DNA of 13,219 bases from DATGEO01 sp035310015 (GCA_035310015.1 DATGEO010000062.1:1-13219); one strand, 5' to 3'. Counted from the stretch's first letter, positions 1-5,561 are shown. Notes: generated from the sequence alone by a model not told the origin. Translations and numbers: made by a program.

Positions 1-129
1 CGAAGGGGCGGCCGAGAAAAGCCCCGCGAACGCCTTCGGCTTGAGCGCGTCGCTGAGGATGGCGAAGGCGACCACGAGGCAGCCCCCGGCGATGGCCTTG
101 ACGGCGATCGGAAGGAGCTCTTTTACGAT
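1..129 (-). CDS. DUF3147-like small membrane protein, N-terminal part (cut by window edge)
   Basis: Reading the minus strand from about 129 to 1 gives 43 in-frame residues with a hydrophobic stretch (AGGCLVVAFAIL) followed by KPKAFAGLFSAAPS. This hydrophobic segment plus KPK-FAGLFSAAPS pattern is what I recall from DUF3147 membrane proteins (about 115 aa, several membrane helices, function unknown). Only the first helix is inside the window. The start is a problem. The frame is open back to a stop inside the upstream 66-aa gene, yet it contains no ATG, GTG or TTG before a GTG at codon 19, in the middle of the helix. The best-placed start is an ATC at 127-129, with AGGAG on the minus strand at 138-142, 8 nt upstream. 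It overlaps the end of the upstream gene by 7 nt, so the two genes are probably translationally coupled. A -1 slip at the AAAA run near 133-136 is an alternative. Confidence 0.55.
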   Translation of the reverse strand, partial: MVKELLPIAVKAIAGGCLVVAFAILSDALKPKAFAGLFSAAPS

Positions 130-323
130 GCTTTTCGCTCCTGCTCGCCCTCCTCGCCCTGCTCGTCCCGCCGGCGCAGCATCCGGGCGCTCCTGGAGAT
201 GTTGTCGGCGGCAGCCGCCACGTCCATGTCGTGGCCTTCGGCCGCGGCCTTCAGGTCATCCATCGTGATGTCGGTCGGCTTGTGCCGCTCGTTGTACTCG
301 CCGCACCCGCAGTTCAAGCACAT
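123..323 (-). CDS. Small Cys-rich N-terminus protein (CxxCxC), function unknown
   Basis: A 66-aa protein starting MCLNCGCGEYNERHKP: C2, C5, C7 and H14 form a compact potential metal-binding cluster. It is followed by an amphipathic helix-rich middle (MDDLKAAAEGHDM, AAAADNISRSAR) and a charged Glu/Arg-rich tail. The start is well supported: AAGGAG on the minus strand at 331-336 sits 7 nt before the ATG. I recall similar short MCLNCGCG proteins in high-GC soil bacteria but know of no function. The gene directly precedes and overlaps the DUF3147-like membrane gene, suggesting one transcript. The plus-strand reading of the same bases (Ala/Arg/Pro-rich) looks like a shadow. Confidence 0.7.
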   Translation of the reverse strand: MCLNCGCGEYNERHKPTDITMDDLKAAAEGHDMDVAAAADNISRSARMLRRRDEQGEEGEQERKAS

Positions 324-424
324 TTCACCTCTCCTTCGACAGGGCTTTCCTACTGGGGAGAACGGCGCCAGGATGCCGACTAACCGACGAAGCGATGTTT
401 AGCTCCGCCTACACCATTTGTACG

Positions 425-452
425 GTGACAGCGCCAACGGCCTGCCCATACT
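425..452 (+). promoter_or_regulatory. Candidate sigma70-type promoter for the zinc-ribbon small gene
   Basis: GTGACA (425-430) matches the -35 consensus at 5 of 6 positions. It is separated by 16 nt from CATACT (447-452), which matches the -10 at 4 of 6. The predicted start near 459 leaves a leader of about 30 nt before the ATG at 489, enough room for the GGAGG at 477-481. This is the main content of the 165-nt gap between the two divergent genes. Judged by eye only. Confidence 0.35.
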
Positions 453-488
453 GAGGGGACTCGGGCATCCGGGTCTGGAGGCAGGGTC

Positions 489-719
489 ATGGGAATAGTG
501 GAGCTGCCCGTCTGGCGGTTGTCGGAAGCGCCGTCCGGTCGCGTTGCCCTGCGCAAAGGCGTGGCGAGGCCCGTGGCGTCCGCGCTCCGGGTCGTCAAGA
601 ACGAGTCGGTCCCGATGTTCTGCGACCGCTGTGCCGCGCCCATCGAGTTCGGCGTCGTGACCAACGGCGCCGGGACCTACTGCAGCGTCGAGTGCTCGCT
701 CGGAGGCAGCTCGGCCTAA
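489..719 (+). CDS. 76-aa protein with C-terminal four-cysteine zinc ribbon
   Basis: The C-terminal part carries C45-x2-C48 and C65-x3-C69 (FCDRC and YCSVEC), the spacing of a small treble-clef or ribbon zinc site. The first 42 residues are basic and low in predicted structure. A GGAGG at 477-481, 7 nt before the ATG, supports the long start. An internal ATG at 615 would give a 34-aa protein that is just the zinc module, with a poorer upstream site. No enzyme signature is visible. Possible roles are nucleic-acid or protein binding, but this is only inference. The opposite-strand reading (380-664) lacks any such motif. Confidence 0.6.
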   Translation: MGIVELPVWRLSEAPSGRVALRKGVARPVASALRVVKNESVPMFCDRCAAPIEFGVVTNGAGTYCSVECSLGGSSA

Positions 720-877
720 GAGCCAGTCCGGAAGGTTCTAGCCGGACCTTCGACACGCAGGCCGCCGATCTGCGGGTTGAGCTCCTTTGCTACTCGCTCA
801 CCAATCCTGGGATGCCGAATCTCCCGGCGAGGCCCTTCGGACGATCTTCTAGGTGAGTCCTGCCAACGGCGGTCATG

Positions 878-898
878 GCCCGCATCGCACGATCGGGC
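878..898. terminator. Hairpin between convergent genes, possible terminator
   Basis: GCCCG (878-882) pairs with CGGGC (894-898), and inside it ATC (884-886) pairs with GAT (891-893). This leaves one bulged C and a 4-nt loop. It lies 6 nt past the stop of the minus-strand DUF6941-like gene, and on the plus strand it is followed by TTT, so it could end transcription from either side. A second, weaker repeat (GTCCGG 726-731 with CCGGAC 742-747) lies just after the plus-strand gene ending at 719. The rest of the 720-904 gap shows nothing I can name. Confidence 0.4.
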
Positions 899-904
899 TT
901 TAGC

Positions 905-1336
905 TCAGGATCGCGGCATGCCCGGTGTGAAGAAGAAAGGGTCTGGCGTCCGCCGCACACGGAAGTAAACCAGCGGAACCTTGACGTCATCGTCGATGGT
1001 TCCCTGTACGTAGCCCTCACCCTCACGATCGACTGGAAACCCGAGGTTGGCGAGGATATTGGCATAGAGCCGAGTTTCGCCAGGCGTGGCCTTCATTGCG
1101 AGCGGTTGGGTCGAGGCTGGAAGGACATCGCGTCCTTCAAAGCTCACCTTGAGGGTGAACTTATGAAGCCGGGCGGCCTCTTCTACATCCATCTCCACTC
1201 TGAGTACAAGGGTCAGTGAGATCGGCGTGGGAATTGCGGTTGTCAGGAATTCGTTGATGCCCCCCCGCCAAATCATGAAAGTGCCGTCCGGCATGGCAAT
1301 GGCGCGTTCAGCGAGGAAGGCCGCGCGGAGCTGCAC
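905..1336 (-). CDS. DUF6941-like protein, third gene of the hicBA operon
   Basis: A 143-aa protein with a GTG start. The N-terminus (MQLRAAFLAERAIAMPDGTF then WRGGINEF) and the alternating hydrophobic strands after it match the pattern I associate with DUF6941 proteins: 'alpha/beta start, xDGxxNxxGxGI' and no catalytic motif known. The family has no assigned function. It has no signal peptide or membrane segment, so it is cytoplasmic. The start lies 2 nt after the stop of the HicA-like gene, with no independent ribosome site, so it is most likely co-translated with the toxin gene. Whether it belongs to the toxin-antitoxin function or is only co-transcribed cannot be read from the sequence. 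Confidence 0.65.
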   Translation of the reverse strand: MQLRAAFLAERAIAMPDGTFMIWRGGINEFLTTAIPTPISLTLVLRVEMDVEEAARLHKFTLKVSFEGRDVLPASTQPLAMKATPGETRLYANILANLGFPVDREGEGYVQGTIDDDVKVPLVYFRVRRTPDPFFFTPGMPRS

Positions 1337-1338
1337 CG

Positions 1339-1533
1339 TCAGAGAGCCTCCGGGTCGATGTGGGCTTGTCGCCAGATAGCCCTGATCATCCAGGTTGGGA
1401 GATCGCCAGCATGTCTAGGCACTGGCACCGGTCGTGGCAGACCCTCCCGCCAATACAGATCGTGATTGGCACCGGGCCGCGCAAGACGAAGTCCGTGTTC
1501 CTCAAGGATCCGTATCACTTGTCCGCGGCGCAC
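1339..1533 (-). CDS. hicA: HicA-family mRNA interferase toxin
   Basis: At 64 aa this has the usual HicA length. It begins with a helix (GQVIRILEEHGLRL), then the family hallmark Gly-x-x-His (GANHDLY, H24), a strand, a PVPRHAGDLP turn, and a final helix (WMIRAIWRQAHID). HicA toxins are dsRBD-fold RNases that use this histidine to cut mRNA. The GTG start at 1531-1533 is the only one that leaves the first helix intact, and no clear ribosome site precedes it, so translation is probably coupled to the HicB-like gene 27 nt upstream. The catalytic histidine and fold elements are present, so the toxin looks intact. Confidence 0.8.
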   Translation of the reverse strand: MRRGQVIRILEEHGLRLARPGANHDLYWREGLPRPVPVPRHAGDLPTWMIRAIWRQAHIDPEAL

Positions 1534-1560
1534 GAATGAAGAGGCGAGCGGCGCGACGAA

Positions 1561-1878
1561 CTAGATGCGGATGTGCCGGTGATACTGGGGGCCCTGATGG
1601 CTGATCAGGTAGTCGCGCAGGTCATCATCGGGCGTAGGCGTTTCAGGAAACGGCAACCCTTGTTCGCGGTTGAAGGTGTACGCGCTCCTCAGCGCCTCGA
1701 CCATGTTGGTCAACGCTTGCTCTGGGCTGTCGCCAATCGACGACACGTCGTACTGCGGACACAGCGCCATCCACCGCCCGTCGTCGACAGCTACGGCGAT
1801 GCTATCGATATCCAGTCCAATCTCCTGCCCTTGGGCTGTCTCGGGTGGGGCAAGGTCCAGCCATGAGGCAACGGCCAT
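1561..1878 (-). CDS. hicB: HicB-family antitoxin
   Basis: The 105-aa protein has the partial RNase H-like HicB fold: strands (SIAVAVDDGRWMALCPQYDVSSIGDSPEQAL) followed by the helix NMVEALRSAYTF. The 'xGDSPEQALxNxxEAL' motif is typical of HicB-like antitoxins. The acidic C-terminus (ETPTPDDDLRDYL) does not show an obvious ribbon-helix-helix or HTH domain, so the DNA-binding part found in many HicBs may be missing or divergent. I chose ATG 1876-1878, with AGGAGG on the minus strand at 1890-1895; the 19-residue longer reading has no good site and starts inside the upstream inverted repeat. The antitoxin gene precedes the toxin gene, the reverse of the common hicA-hicB order. Confidence 0.75.
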   Translation of the reverse strand: MAVASWLDLAPPETAQGQEIGLDIDSIAVAVDDGRWMALCPQYDVSSIGDSPEQALTNMVEALRSAYTFNREQGLPFPETPTPDDDLRDYLISHQGPQYHRHIRI

Positions 1879-1915
1879 ACTCTCAGAGTCCTCCTGCCGA
1901 TATAACGCACGACGG

Positions 1916-1936
1916 GGTGGCCCGGTTGCGGCCACC
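1916..1936. promoter_or_regulatory. Perfect 7-bp inverted repeat upstream of hicB, candidate operator
   Basis: GGTGGCC (1916-1922) and GGCCACC (1930-1936) flank a 7-nt centre, with arm centres 14 nt apart. The repeat sits 38-58 nt upstream of the hicB start, where an autoregulated toxin-antitoxin operon would bind its repressor. A TACATA on the minus strand (1937-1942) touches the outer arm and could be the -10, but no convincing -35 is present. No other gene uses this gap (1879-2034). The arms could also fold in RNA. Confidence 0.4.
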
Positions 1937-2034
1937 TATGTACCACACGTTACAGGGCTTCCGAGCGCGAGATGGACTGACTGGCCCCAAGAGCCGATCG
2001 CTCCGATTCAGTAACCTCAGCCAGTCGAGCGCGT

Positions 2035-2502
2035 CTAGAGCTTTCCGAAGGGCAGCAGCTCGAGCTGCTCGAAACGGTCCTGCACGGCCTTGCGGAGGTC
2101 GGCGGACAGAAGACGCAGGCGCTCGTTCGCGTTGCGGTCGTCGAGCGCGAGCGAGCGCACATGGCGCAGCGCGTTCTGCATCGCGTATAGGCCGGAGGCC
2201 TCGTCCGTCGCCAGGCGCGCCGCGGCCTGGCGCAGTTGGCGCGCGACGTCGTCCTCTCCGTGCGCGCGCAGCCAGGTCGCGAGTCGCGTCGAGGAGACGA
2301 CCACCCGCTGCGTCTTGGGGTGCAGTCCGGCCGGCACCGGCTCGCGCTGCCGCGCGGCGAACGGACCGGGGAGGCGCGCGCCGGGCCTGGGCATAGACCG
2401 GAGCTTTCTGAGGATGGACGTGGCATGCGGTCCGAGCATGACGAGGACGCCGGCGGCGACGAGGATGGTGGCTACGACGGCGACCAGCGCGTCCAGCAGC
2501 AT
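2035..2502 (-). CDS. N-terminally membrane-anchored helical protein, function unknown
   Basis: About 155 aa. Residues 1-26 form one hydrophobic membrane helix (LLDALVAVVATILVAAGVLV), then a basic Arg/Pro-rich linker (RKLRSMPRPGARLPGP). The rest is a soluble, Arg/Ala/Leu-rich helical region with no Cys and no recognisable motif. The linker is positively charged, so the soluble part is probably cytoplasmic. ATG 2500-2502 is preferred over the adjacent GTG 2503-2505 because AGGA lies a few bases upstream. The gene is divergent from the dehydrogenase gene, with only 27 nt between the two starts, so promoters probably overlap or lie inside the coding region. I do not recognise a family. Confidence 0.6.
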   Translation of the reverse strand: MLLDALVAVVATILVAAGVLVMLGPHATSILRKLRSMPRPGARLPGPFAARQREPVPAGLHPKTQRVVVSSTRLATWLRAHGEDDVARQLRQAAARLATDEASGLYAMQNALRHVRSLALDDRNANERLRLLSADLRKAVQDRFEQLELLPFGKL

Positions 2503-2529
2503 CACGTCCTAGGTTACGCTGACCAGGGC

Positions 2530-3285
2530 ATGGCGGCGACGAGGTCGAAGCCGGTGGCTGTCGTCACGGGGGCTTCATCGGGAATCGGCGCAGCGACCGC
2601 GGTGGCGCTCGCCGGTCGCGGCTACCAGGTCGTCGCCGGCGCCCGGCGTGTCGACCGCATGCGCAAAGTGGTCGGCGAGTCCGGCGTGGCAATGGCGCTC
2701 GACGTCACCGACAGGAAGAGCGTCGAGGCTTTCATCGCCGAGGTCGGCAGGAGATTCCGCCACGTCGACGTGCTCGTGAACAACGCGGGCGGTGCTCTCG
2801 GCCTCACGCCGGTTGCGGACGCGAACGACGACGACTGGACGACGATGTGGAAGACCAACGTGCTCGGTCTCATGTACGTGACCCGTGCCTGCCTGCCGCT
2901 GCTTCGCAAGGCGCGCCACGGCCACATCGTCAATCTGGGATCGATCGCGGGCTTCGAGACATATAAAGGAGGAGCGGGCTACACCGCCGTCAAGCACGCG
3001 GTGCGCGCCATCTCGCGCACGCTGCGACTCGAGCTGAACGGCGAGCCGATTCGCGTCACCGAGGTCGCGCCCGGGCTGGTCGAGACCGAGTTCAGCATCG
3101 TGCGCTTTCACGGCGACAAGACCGCCGCCCGGAACGTGTACGCCGGCCTCAAGCCGCTGACGGCCGCGGACATCGCCGACTGCATCGTGTTCGCGGTCAC
3201 GCGCCCGCCGCACGTCGACATCGACGAGATCGTCATCCGGCCCGTGGCGCAGGCCACGAGCCACCAGGTCGCCCGTAAGACGTGA
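2530..3285 (+). CDS. Short-chain dehydrogenase/reductase, YdfG-like (NADP-dependent)
   Basis: A 251-aa classical SDR. Seen are the Rossmann TGASSGIG at 13-20, ARR at 38-40 (basic residues after the second strand, typical of NADPH preference), DVT at 58-60, NNAG at 84-87, and the catalytic set N110, S138, Y151 and K155 (YTAVK). The C-terminal VDIDEIVIRPVAQ is the tail characteristic of the YdfG/3-hydroxy-acid dehydrogenase group, whose E. coli member oxidises L-allo-threonine, serine and 3-hydroxypropionate-type substrates. The substrate here is not determined. The frame is open further upstream (to 2236), but that part is an antisense shadow of the 2035-2502 gene; ATG 2530 puts the Rossmann motif at the normal distance. 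The stop overlaps the next small gene by 4 nt. Confidence 0.9.
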   Translation: MAATRSKPVAVVTGASSGIGAATAVALAGRGYQVVAGARRVDRMRKVVGESGVAMALDVTDRKSVEAFIAEVGRRFRHVDVLVNNAGGALGLTPVADANDDDWTTMWKTNVLGLMYVTRACLPLLRKARHGHIVNLGSIAGFETYKGGAGYTAVKHAVRAISRTLRLELNGEPIRVTEVAPGLVETEFSIVRFHGDKTAARNVYAGLKPLTAADIADCIVFAVTRPPHVDIDEIVIRPVAQATSHQVARKT

Positions 3286-3416
3286 GTCTCTTCACCAACC
3301 TGGGCGCGGGCAGCTACTCGCCGGTCGAGCGCGCTCGCAAGATCGCGGGCAACTTCTGGCGCAAGGTGTCGCGGCGGTCCGGCTGCTGCGGGAACTACGG
3401 CGAGCCCGGCTGTTGA
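3282..3416 (+). CDS. 44-aa small protein with CCGNYGEPGC tail
   Basis: A GTG start (3282-3284) overlaps the dehydrogenase stop in a GTGA junction. It opens a 44-codon frame: MSLFTNLGAGSYSPVERARK, a basic helix (IAGNFWRKVSRRS), then CCGNYGEPGC and TGA. The three cysteines, two of them adjacent, and the exact 4-nt overlap argue for a real gene missed by a length cut-off. I recall CCGNYGxPGC-type tails on short proteins in high-GC bacteria; I know of no function. The amphipathic basic helix followed by a Cys tail could suggest a peptide, metal-binding or redox role, which is inference only. A 13-codon ORF following at once (3417-3458) is probably noise. Confidence 0.65.
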   Translation: MSLFTNLGAGSYSPVERARKIAGNFWRKVSRRSGCCGNYGEPGC

Positions 3417-3420
3417 ATGA

Positions 3421-3444
3421 CGGCCGCCGAGGCCCGTGCGGCCG
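3421..3444. terminator. Hairpin between convergent operons, likely terminator
   Basis: CGGCCGC (3421-3427) and GCGGCCG (3438-3444) form a perfect 7-bp GC stem with a 10-nt loop, 4 nt after the stop of the 44-aa gene. There is no clear U-tract. It could also mark the end of the minus-strand operon, whose last stop lies about 30 nt away at 3477. A longer AGGCCC/GGGCCT pair (3430-3435 and 3470-3475) adds a second possible fold. Confidence 0.45.
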
Positions 3445-3476
3445 GCCTGATCAAGTAGCGCTCGAGATAGGGCCTT

Positions 3477-3881
3477 TCATTCGTAATAGTTGCCCTGGTA
3501 CTCGATCCAGCCCGGGTCCGGGCACCCGCTCGAGGTCGCGGCGTGGGTGCAGTGCACGCCGTAGCGCGGCCCCGGATCGATGTACAGCTGGCCGTGGATG
3601 ATCAGCTGCGCGCCCACGTGAGCCGGCACCGGCGGGGCGAGGCTGGTGTTGTGGTCGACCTCGAGCTGGTCGCCGCTCGGGTCCCGGACCTCGAACCGCT
3701 CATGGCCGCCCGACTCCGCCGGCTCGGTGAGGATCGTCGCGTCGAACGTCACCTCGGCGCCGCTCGTGCCGCTGACGATGTCCTGGTGCAGCCCCTGGTC
3801 GTCGGGCTGGTCGCGTTCTCCGCAGCTCGCCAGCGCGAGGAGCCCGACGAGAGCAACGGCCCCGATGCTCGCAAGCTTCAC
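3477..3881 (-). CDS. DUF3465-like secreted lipoprotein
   Basis: A 134-aa protein with a lipoprotein signal peptide: short basic start, hydrophobic core (AVALVGLLALA) and the lipobox LASC with lipidated C20. It is therefore exported and anchored on the outer face of the membrane. The mature part shows EVRDPSGDQLEVDHN, then GAQLIIHGQLYIDPG and GVHCTHA, DPGWIEYQGNYYE at the end. This order (HN-x-x-LAPxVP, strand, HxTHH-like, GWIxxxG) matches DUF3465, a small OB-like domain of unknown function. Two additional cysteines (in HCTHA and SGCPDP) could form a disulfide. The GTG start overlaps the hisA stop by 4 nt (GTGA), so it is translationally coupled to hisA, an unexpected pairing. Confidence 0.72.
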   Translation of the reverse strand: MKLASIGAVALVGLLALASCGERDQPDDQGLHQDIVSGTSGAEVTFDATILTEPAESGGHERFEVRDPSGDQLEVDHNTSLAPPVPAHVGAQLIIHGQLYIDPGPRYGVHCTHAATSSGCPDPGWIEYQGNYYE

Positions 3882-4582
3882 AACGCCAGCGCTTCCTCCA
3901 GCGAGATCTTGCCCTCGTAGAGAGAACGGCCGAGGATCACGGCCGCGACGTCGGCCTCGCGCACGAGCCGCACGTCCTCGAGCGAGGAGATCCCGCCCGA
4001 GTACTGGACCGGCAGCTTGCTGATCGACCGCACCCGCGCGAGGGCTTCGAGGTCCGGGCCGGACAGGGTCCCGTCACGGTCCGTCGCCGTGAGCACCAGG
4101 CCCGCGAGCGGAAGTTCGTTCCAGCGGCTGACCAGCTCCTCGACCTCGGTCGACTCGATCTCGACCCACCCGCTGACCGCAGGCTTGCCGTCGCGGATGT
4201 CGAGCGCCGCCATCACCTGGCCCGCGTGCCGCTCCGCGCACCGCGCCAGCAGCGCCGGCTCGCGGACGGCGGCGGTGCCCATGACCACCGCGGTCGCCCC
4301 GGCCAGCAGCCACGCCGTCACCTGCTCCTCCGAGCGGATGCCGCCCGCGACCTGCACGGTGAGCCCGCTCGCCGCGATCACGGCCTGGATCACCGAGCGG
4401 TTGTCGCCCGTGGAGCGCGCGGCGTCCAGGTCGACGACGTGCACGCGCTGGGCGCCCGCGCGCTCGAAGTCGAGGCTCATCGCCGCCGGGTCGTCGGAAT
4501 AGGCCGTGGCCTGCTTGAAGTCTCCCTGCCAGAGTCGGACGCAGCGTCCGCCGAGGATGTCGATGGCGGGGATCACGAGCAT
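3878..4582 (-). CDS. hisA: Phosphoribosylformimino-5-aminoimidazole carboxamide ribotide isomerase (HisA)
   Basis: A 234-aa TIM-barrel protein catalysing the ProFAR to PRFAR Amadori isomerisation, fourth step of histidine synthesis, in the cytoplasm. D8 (PAIDILGG) and D128 (ALDIRDG) are the two catalytic acids. The two phosphate-binding ends are QVAGGIR (77-83) with MGTAA (101-105), and YSGGISS (194-200) with ILGRSLYEG. TATDRDGT at 165-172 closes the active site. D130-G-K rather than the PriA-type insert suggests an ordinary HisA, not the actinobacterial bifunctional PriA. No other his gene is in the window, so the pathway is scattered. The start has no good ribosome site and follows yajQ by 40 nt, including the GC palindrome GGAGGG-C-CCCTCC at 4601-4613. 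Confidence 0.95.
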   Translation of the reverse strand: MLVIPAIDILGGRCVRLWQGDFKQATAYSDDPAAMSLDFERAGAQRVHVVDLDAARSTGDNRSVIQAVIAASGLTVQVAGGIRSEEQVTAWLLAGATAVVMGTAAVREPALLARCAERHAGQVMAALDIRDGKPAVSGWVEIESTEVEELVSRWNELPLAGLVLTATDRDGTLSGPDLEALARVRSISKLPVQYSGGISSLEDVRLVREADVAAVILGRSLYEGKISLEEALAL

Positions 4583-4622
4583 GGAGAGATATGTTGAGCC
4601 GGAGGGCCCCTCCCGGCGCCCC

Positions 4623-5114
4623 TTAGCGGTAGTTCGTGAACTGCAGCGGGACAGGGATGTCCTCGGCCTCCCGCAGCGCCTTGATCACGAGCTGCAGCGT
4701 GTCCTTGTCCTTGCCGACCACGCGAAGCTGGTCGCCCTGGATGCGCACCTGCACCTTGGGGCTCACGTTCTGGATCCGCTTGCGCAGGTCGCGCGCGATG
4801 TCGTCGGTGATACCCGCGTTGAGCTGGACCTCGATCTGGCCGCGGCCCTTGCCGATGGTCTTGGGGTCGCCCGCCTTGAACAGCTTCGGCGACAGCTGCC
4901 GCCGCGCCGCCTTCTCGCGCAGCACCTGCAGGGCAGCGCGGGCGCGCTCCTCGCTTCCGGACTCGATCACGATGACGCTGTCGCGGCGGTCGTAGACCGT
5001 CTGCGTGTCCTTGAAGTCGAATCGGGTGCTGACCTCGCGGCGCGCCTGGTCCAGCGCGTTGGTCAGCTCGGCCGAGTCGAACTCGGATACGACGTCAAAC
5101 GAGAACTCAGCCAT
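4623..5114 (-). CDS. yajQ: YajQ family nucleotide (c-di-GMP)-binding protein
   Basis: At 163 aa this has the full length of YajQ. It starts with the hallmark FSFDVVSEFD and has two ferredoxin-like domains: 1-85 with TRFDFK and 86-163 with RRQLSPKLFKAGDPKTIGKG. The C-terminal FTNYR is conserved in the family. YajQ proteins from Xanthomonas and Pseudomonas bind c-di-GMP and act as transcriptional co-regulators; binding in this lineage is inferred. The ATG at 5112-5114 lies 8 nt inside the end of the tail-anchored gene upstream, so translation is probably coupled. It is followed by hisA on the same strand. Confidence 0.93.
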   Translation of the reverse strand: MAEFSFDVVSEFDSAELTNALDQARREVSTRFDFKDTQTVYDRRDSVIVIESGSEERARAALQVLREKAARRQLSPKLFKAGDPKTIGKGRGQIEVQLNAGITDDIARDLRKRIQNVSPKVQVRIQGDQLRVVGKDKDTLQLVIKALREAEDIPVPLQFTNYR

Positions 5115-5487
5115 TGCTCTGGGACAGGATCGCGTTCAGTCCCACGGCGAACGCGATGATCGCGAGCACCACGCCGACGATGGAGCTGATCGTCAGCAGC
5201 GCGCCGATGCCGGCGCTGCCTTCGTCGAGCGGCTCCACCGGCGGCCGGTCGTACGGGTCCGGCCCGTAGTCCAGGTCGTCGAGACCGGCGGCACGCGCCT
5301 TGTCCACGAGCTCGTCGAGCACGGGCGTGCCGCCGGGAGGCAGCGGCTTCGTCTTCAGGTCGGCAACGGCGGACTTGAGGTTGTCGCGCGTCCTGCCGAG
5401 CTCGGCGACGACCAGGTCGAGCGTGTCCCTGGCGGCGGGAGTCGGGTGCTCGCGGCGCAGGTCCGCGATCAGGTCGTACAGCGTCAT
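5107..5487 (-). CDS. Tail-anchored protein with one C-terminal membrane helix, function unknown
   Basis: A 126-aa protein. Residues 1-45 are a charged helical region (DLIADLRREHP, LDLVVAELGRTRDNLKSAVADLK), followed by a Pro/Asp/Gly-rich linker, then a single membrane helix at about 95-121 (ALLTISSIVGVVLAIIAFAV). Only five residues follow the helix, so the soluble part faces the cytoplasm. ATG 5485-5487 is the only reasonable start. It overlaps yajQ by 8 nt. The gene heads the four-gene minus-strand operon and is divergent from the aminotransferase gene. I recognise no family. Confidence 0.65.
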   Translation of the reverse strand: MTLYDLIADLRREHPTPAARDTLDLVVAELGRTRDNLKSAVADLKTKPLPPGGTPVLDELVDKARAAGLDDLDYGPDPYDRPPVEPLDEGSAGIGALLTISSIVGVVLAIIAFAVGLNAILSQSNG

Positions 5488-5542
5488 TCGGGCTCGATCA
5501 TTACAGAAGACGGCCGCACCGTGCAGGTAGTTCGTCCCGGCC

Positions 5543-5548
5543 TACACT
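5543..5548 (+). promoter_or_regulatory. Candidate -10 element for the aminotransferase gene
   Basis: TACACT fits the TANNNT pattern. It would place transcription start near 5555, giving a leader of only 7-13 nt before the start codon. The -35 region 17 nt upstream has no good match, so this is a weak call. The whole 74-nt divergent gap (5488-5561) must hold promoters for both strands. Confidence 0.3.
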
Positions 5549-5561
5549 TCTAGGTACGGAG

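Noticed and set aside
41..268. Plus-strand frame of 75 codons at the left edge
   Set aside because: Ala/Arg/Pro-rich with no motif, antisense to the membrane protein and the CxxCxC protein, which are better supported.
895..935. tRNA-like string (GGGCTTTAGCTCAGG)
   Set aside because: It resembles a tRNA 5' end, but no anticodon arm, T-loop or matching acceptor strand follows, and the bases are inside the DUF6941-like gene end.
2054..2069. 16-bp perfect palindrome (AGCAGCTCGAGCTGCT)
   Set aside because: It lies inside a coding region and simply encodes a run of Glu, Gln and Leu codons; no supporting context for a binding site.
2236..2529. N-terminal extension of the SDR reading frame
   Set aside because: The 98 upstream codons are the antisense of the minus-strand membrane-anchored gene and lack the SDR fold. 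The Rossmann motif starts 13 residues after ATG 2530, as expected.
3417..3458. 13-codon ORF (MTAAEARAAGLIK) just after the 44-aa gene
   Set aside because: Very short, overlaps the terminator-like hairpin, and has no ribosome site other than the preceding stop; likely chance.
4601..4613. GGAGGG-C-CCCTCC palindrome between yajQ and hisA
   Set aside because: A one-base centre cannot form a normal RNA loop; it does not look like a terminator, and no regulator is known for it. Noted in the hisA entry only.
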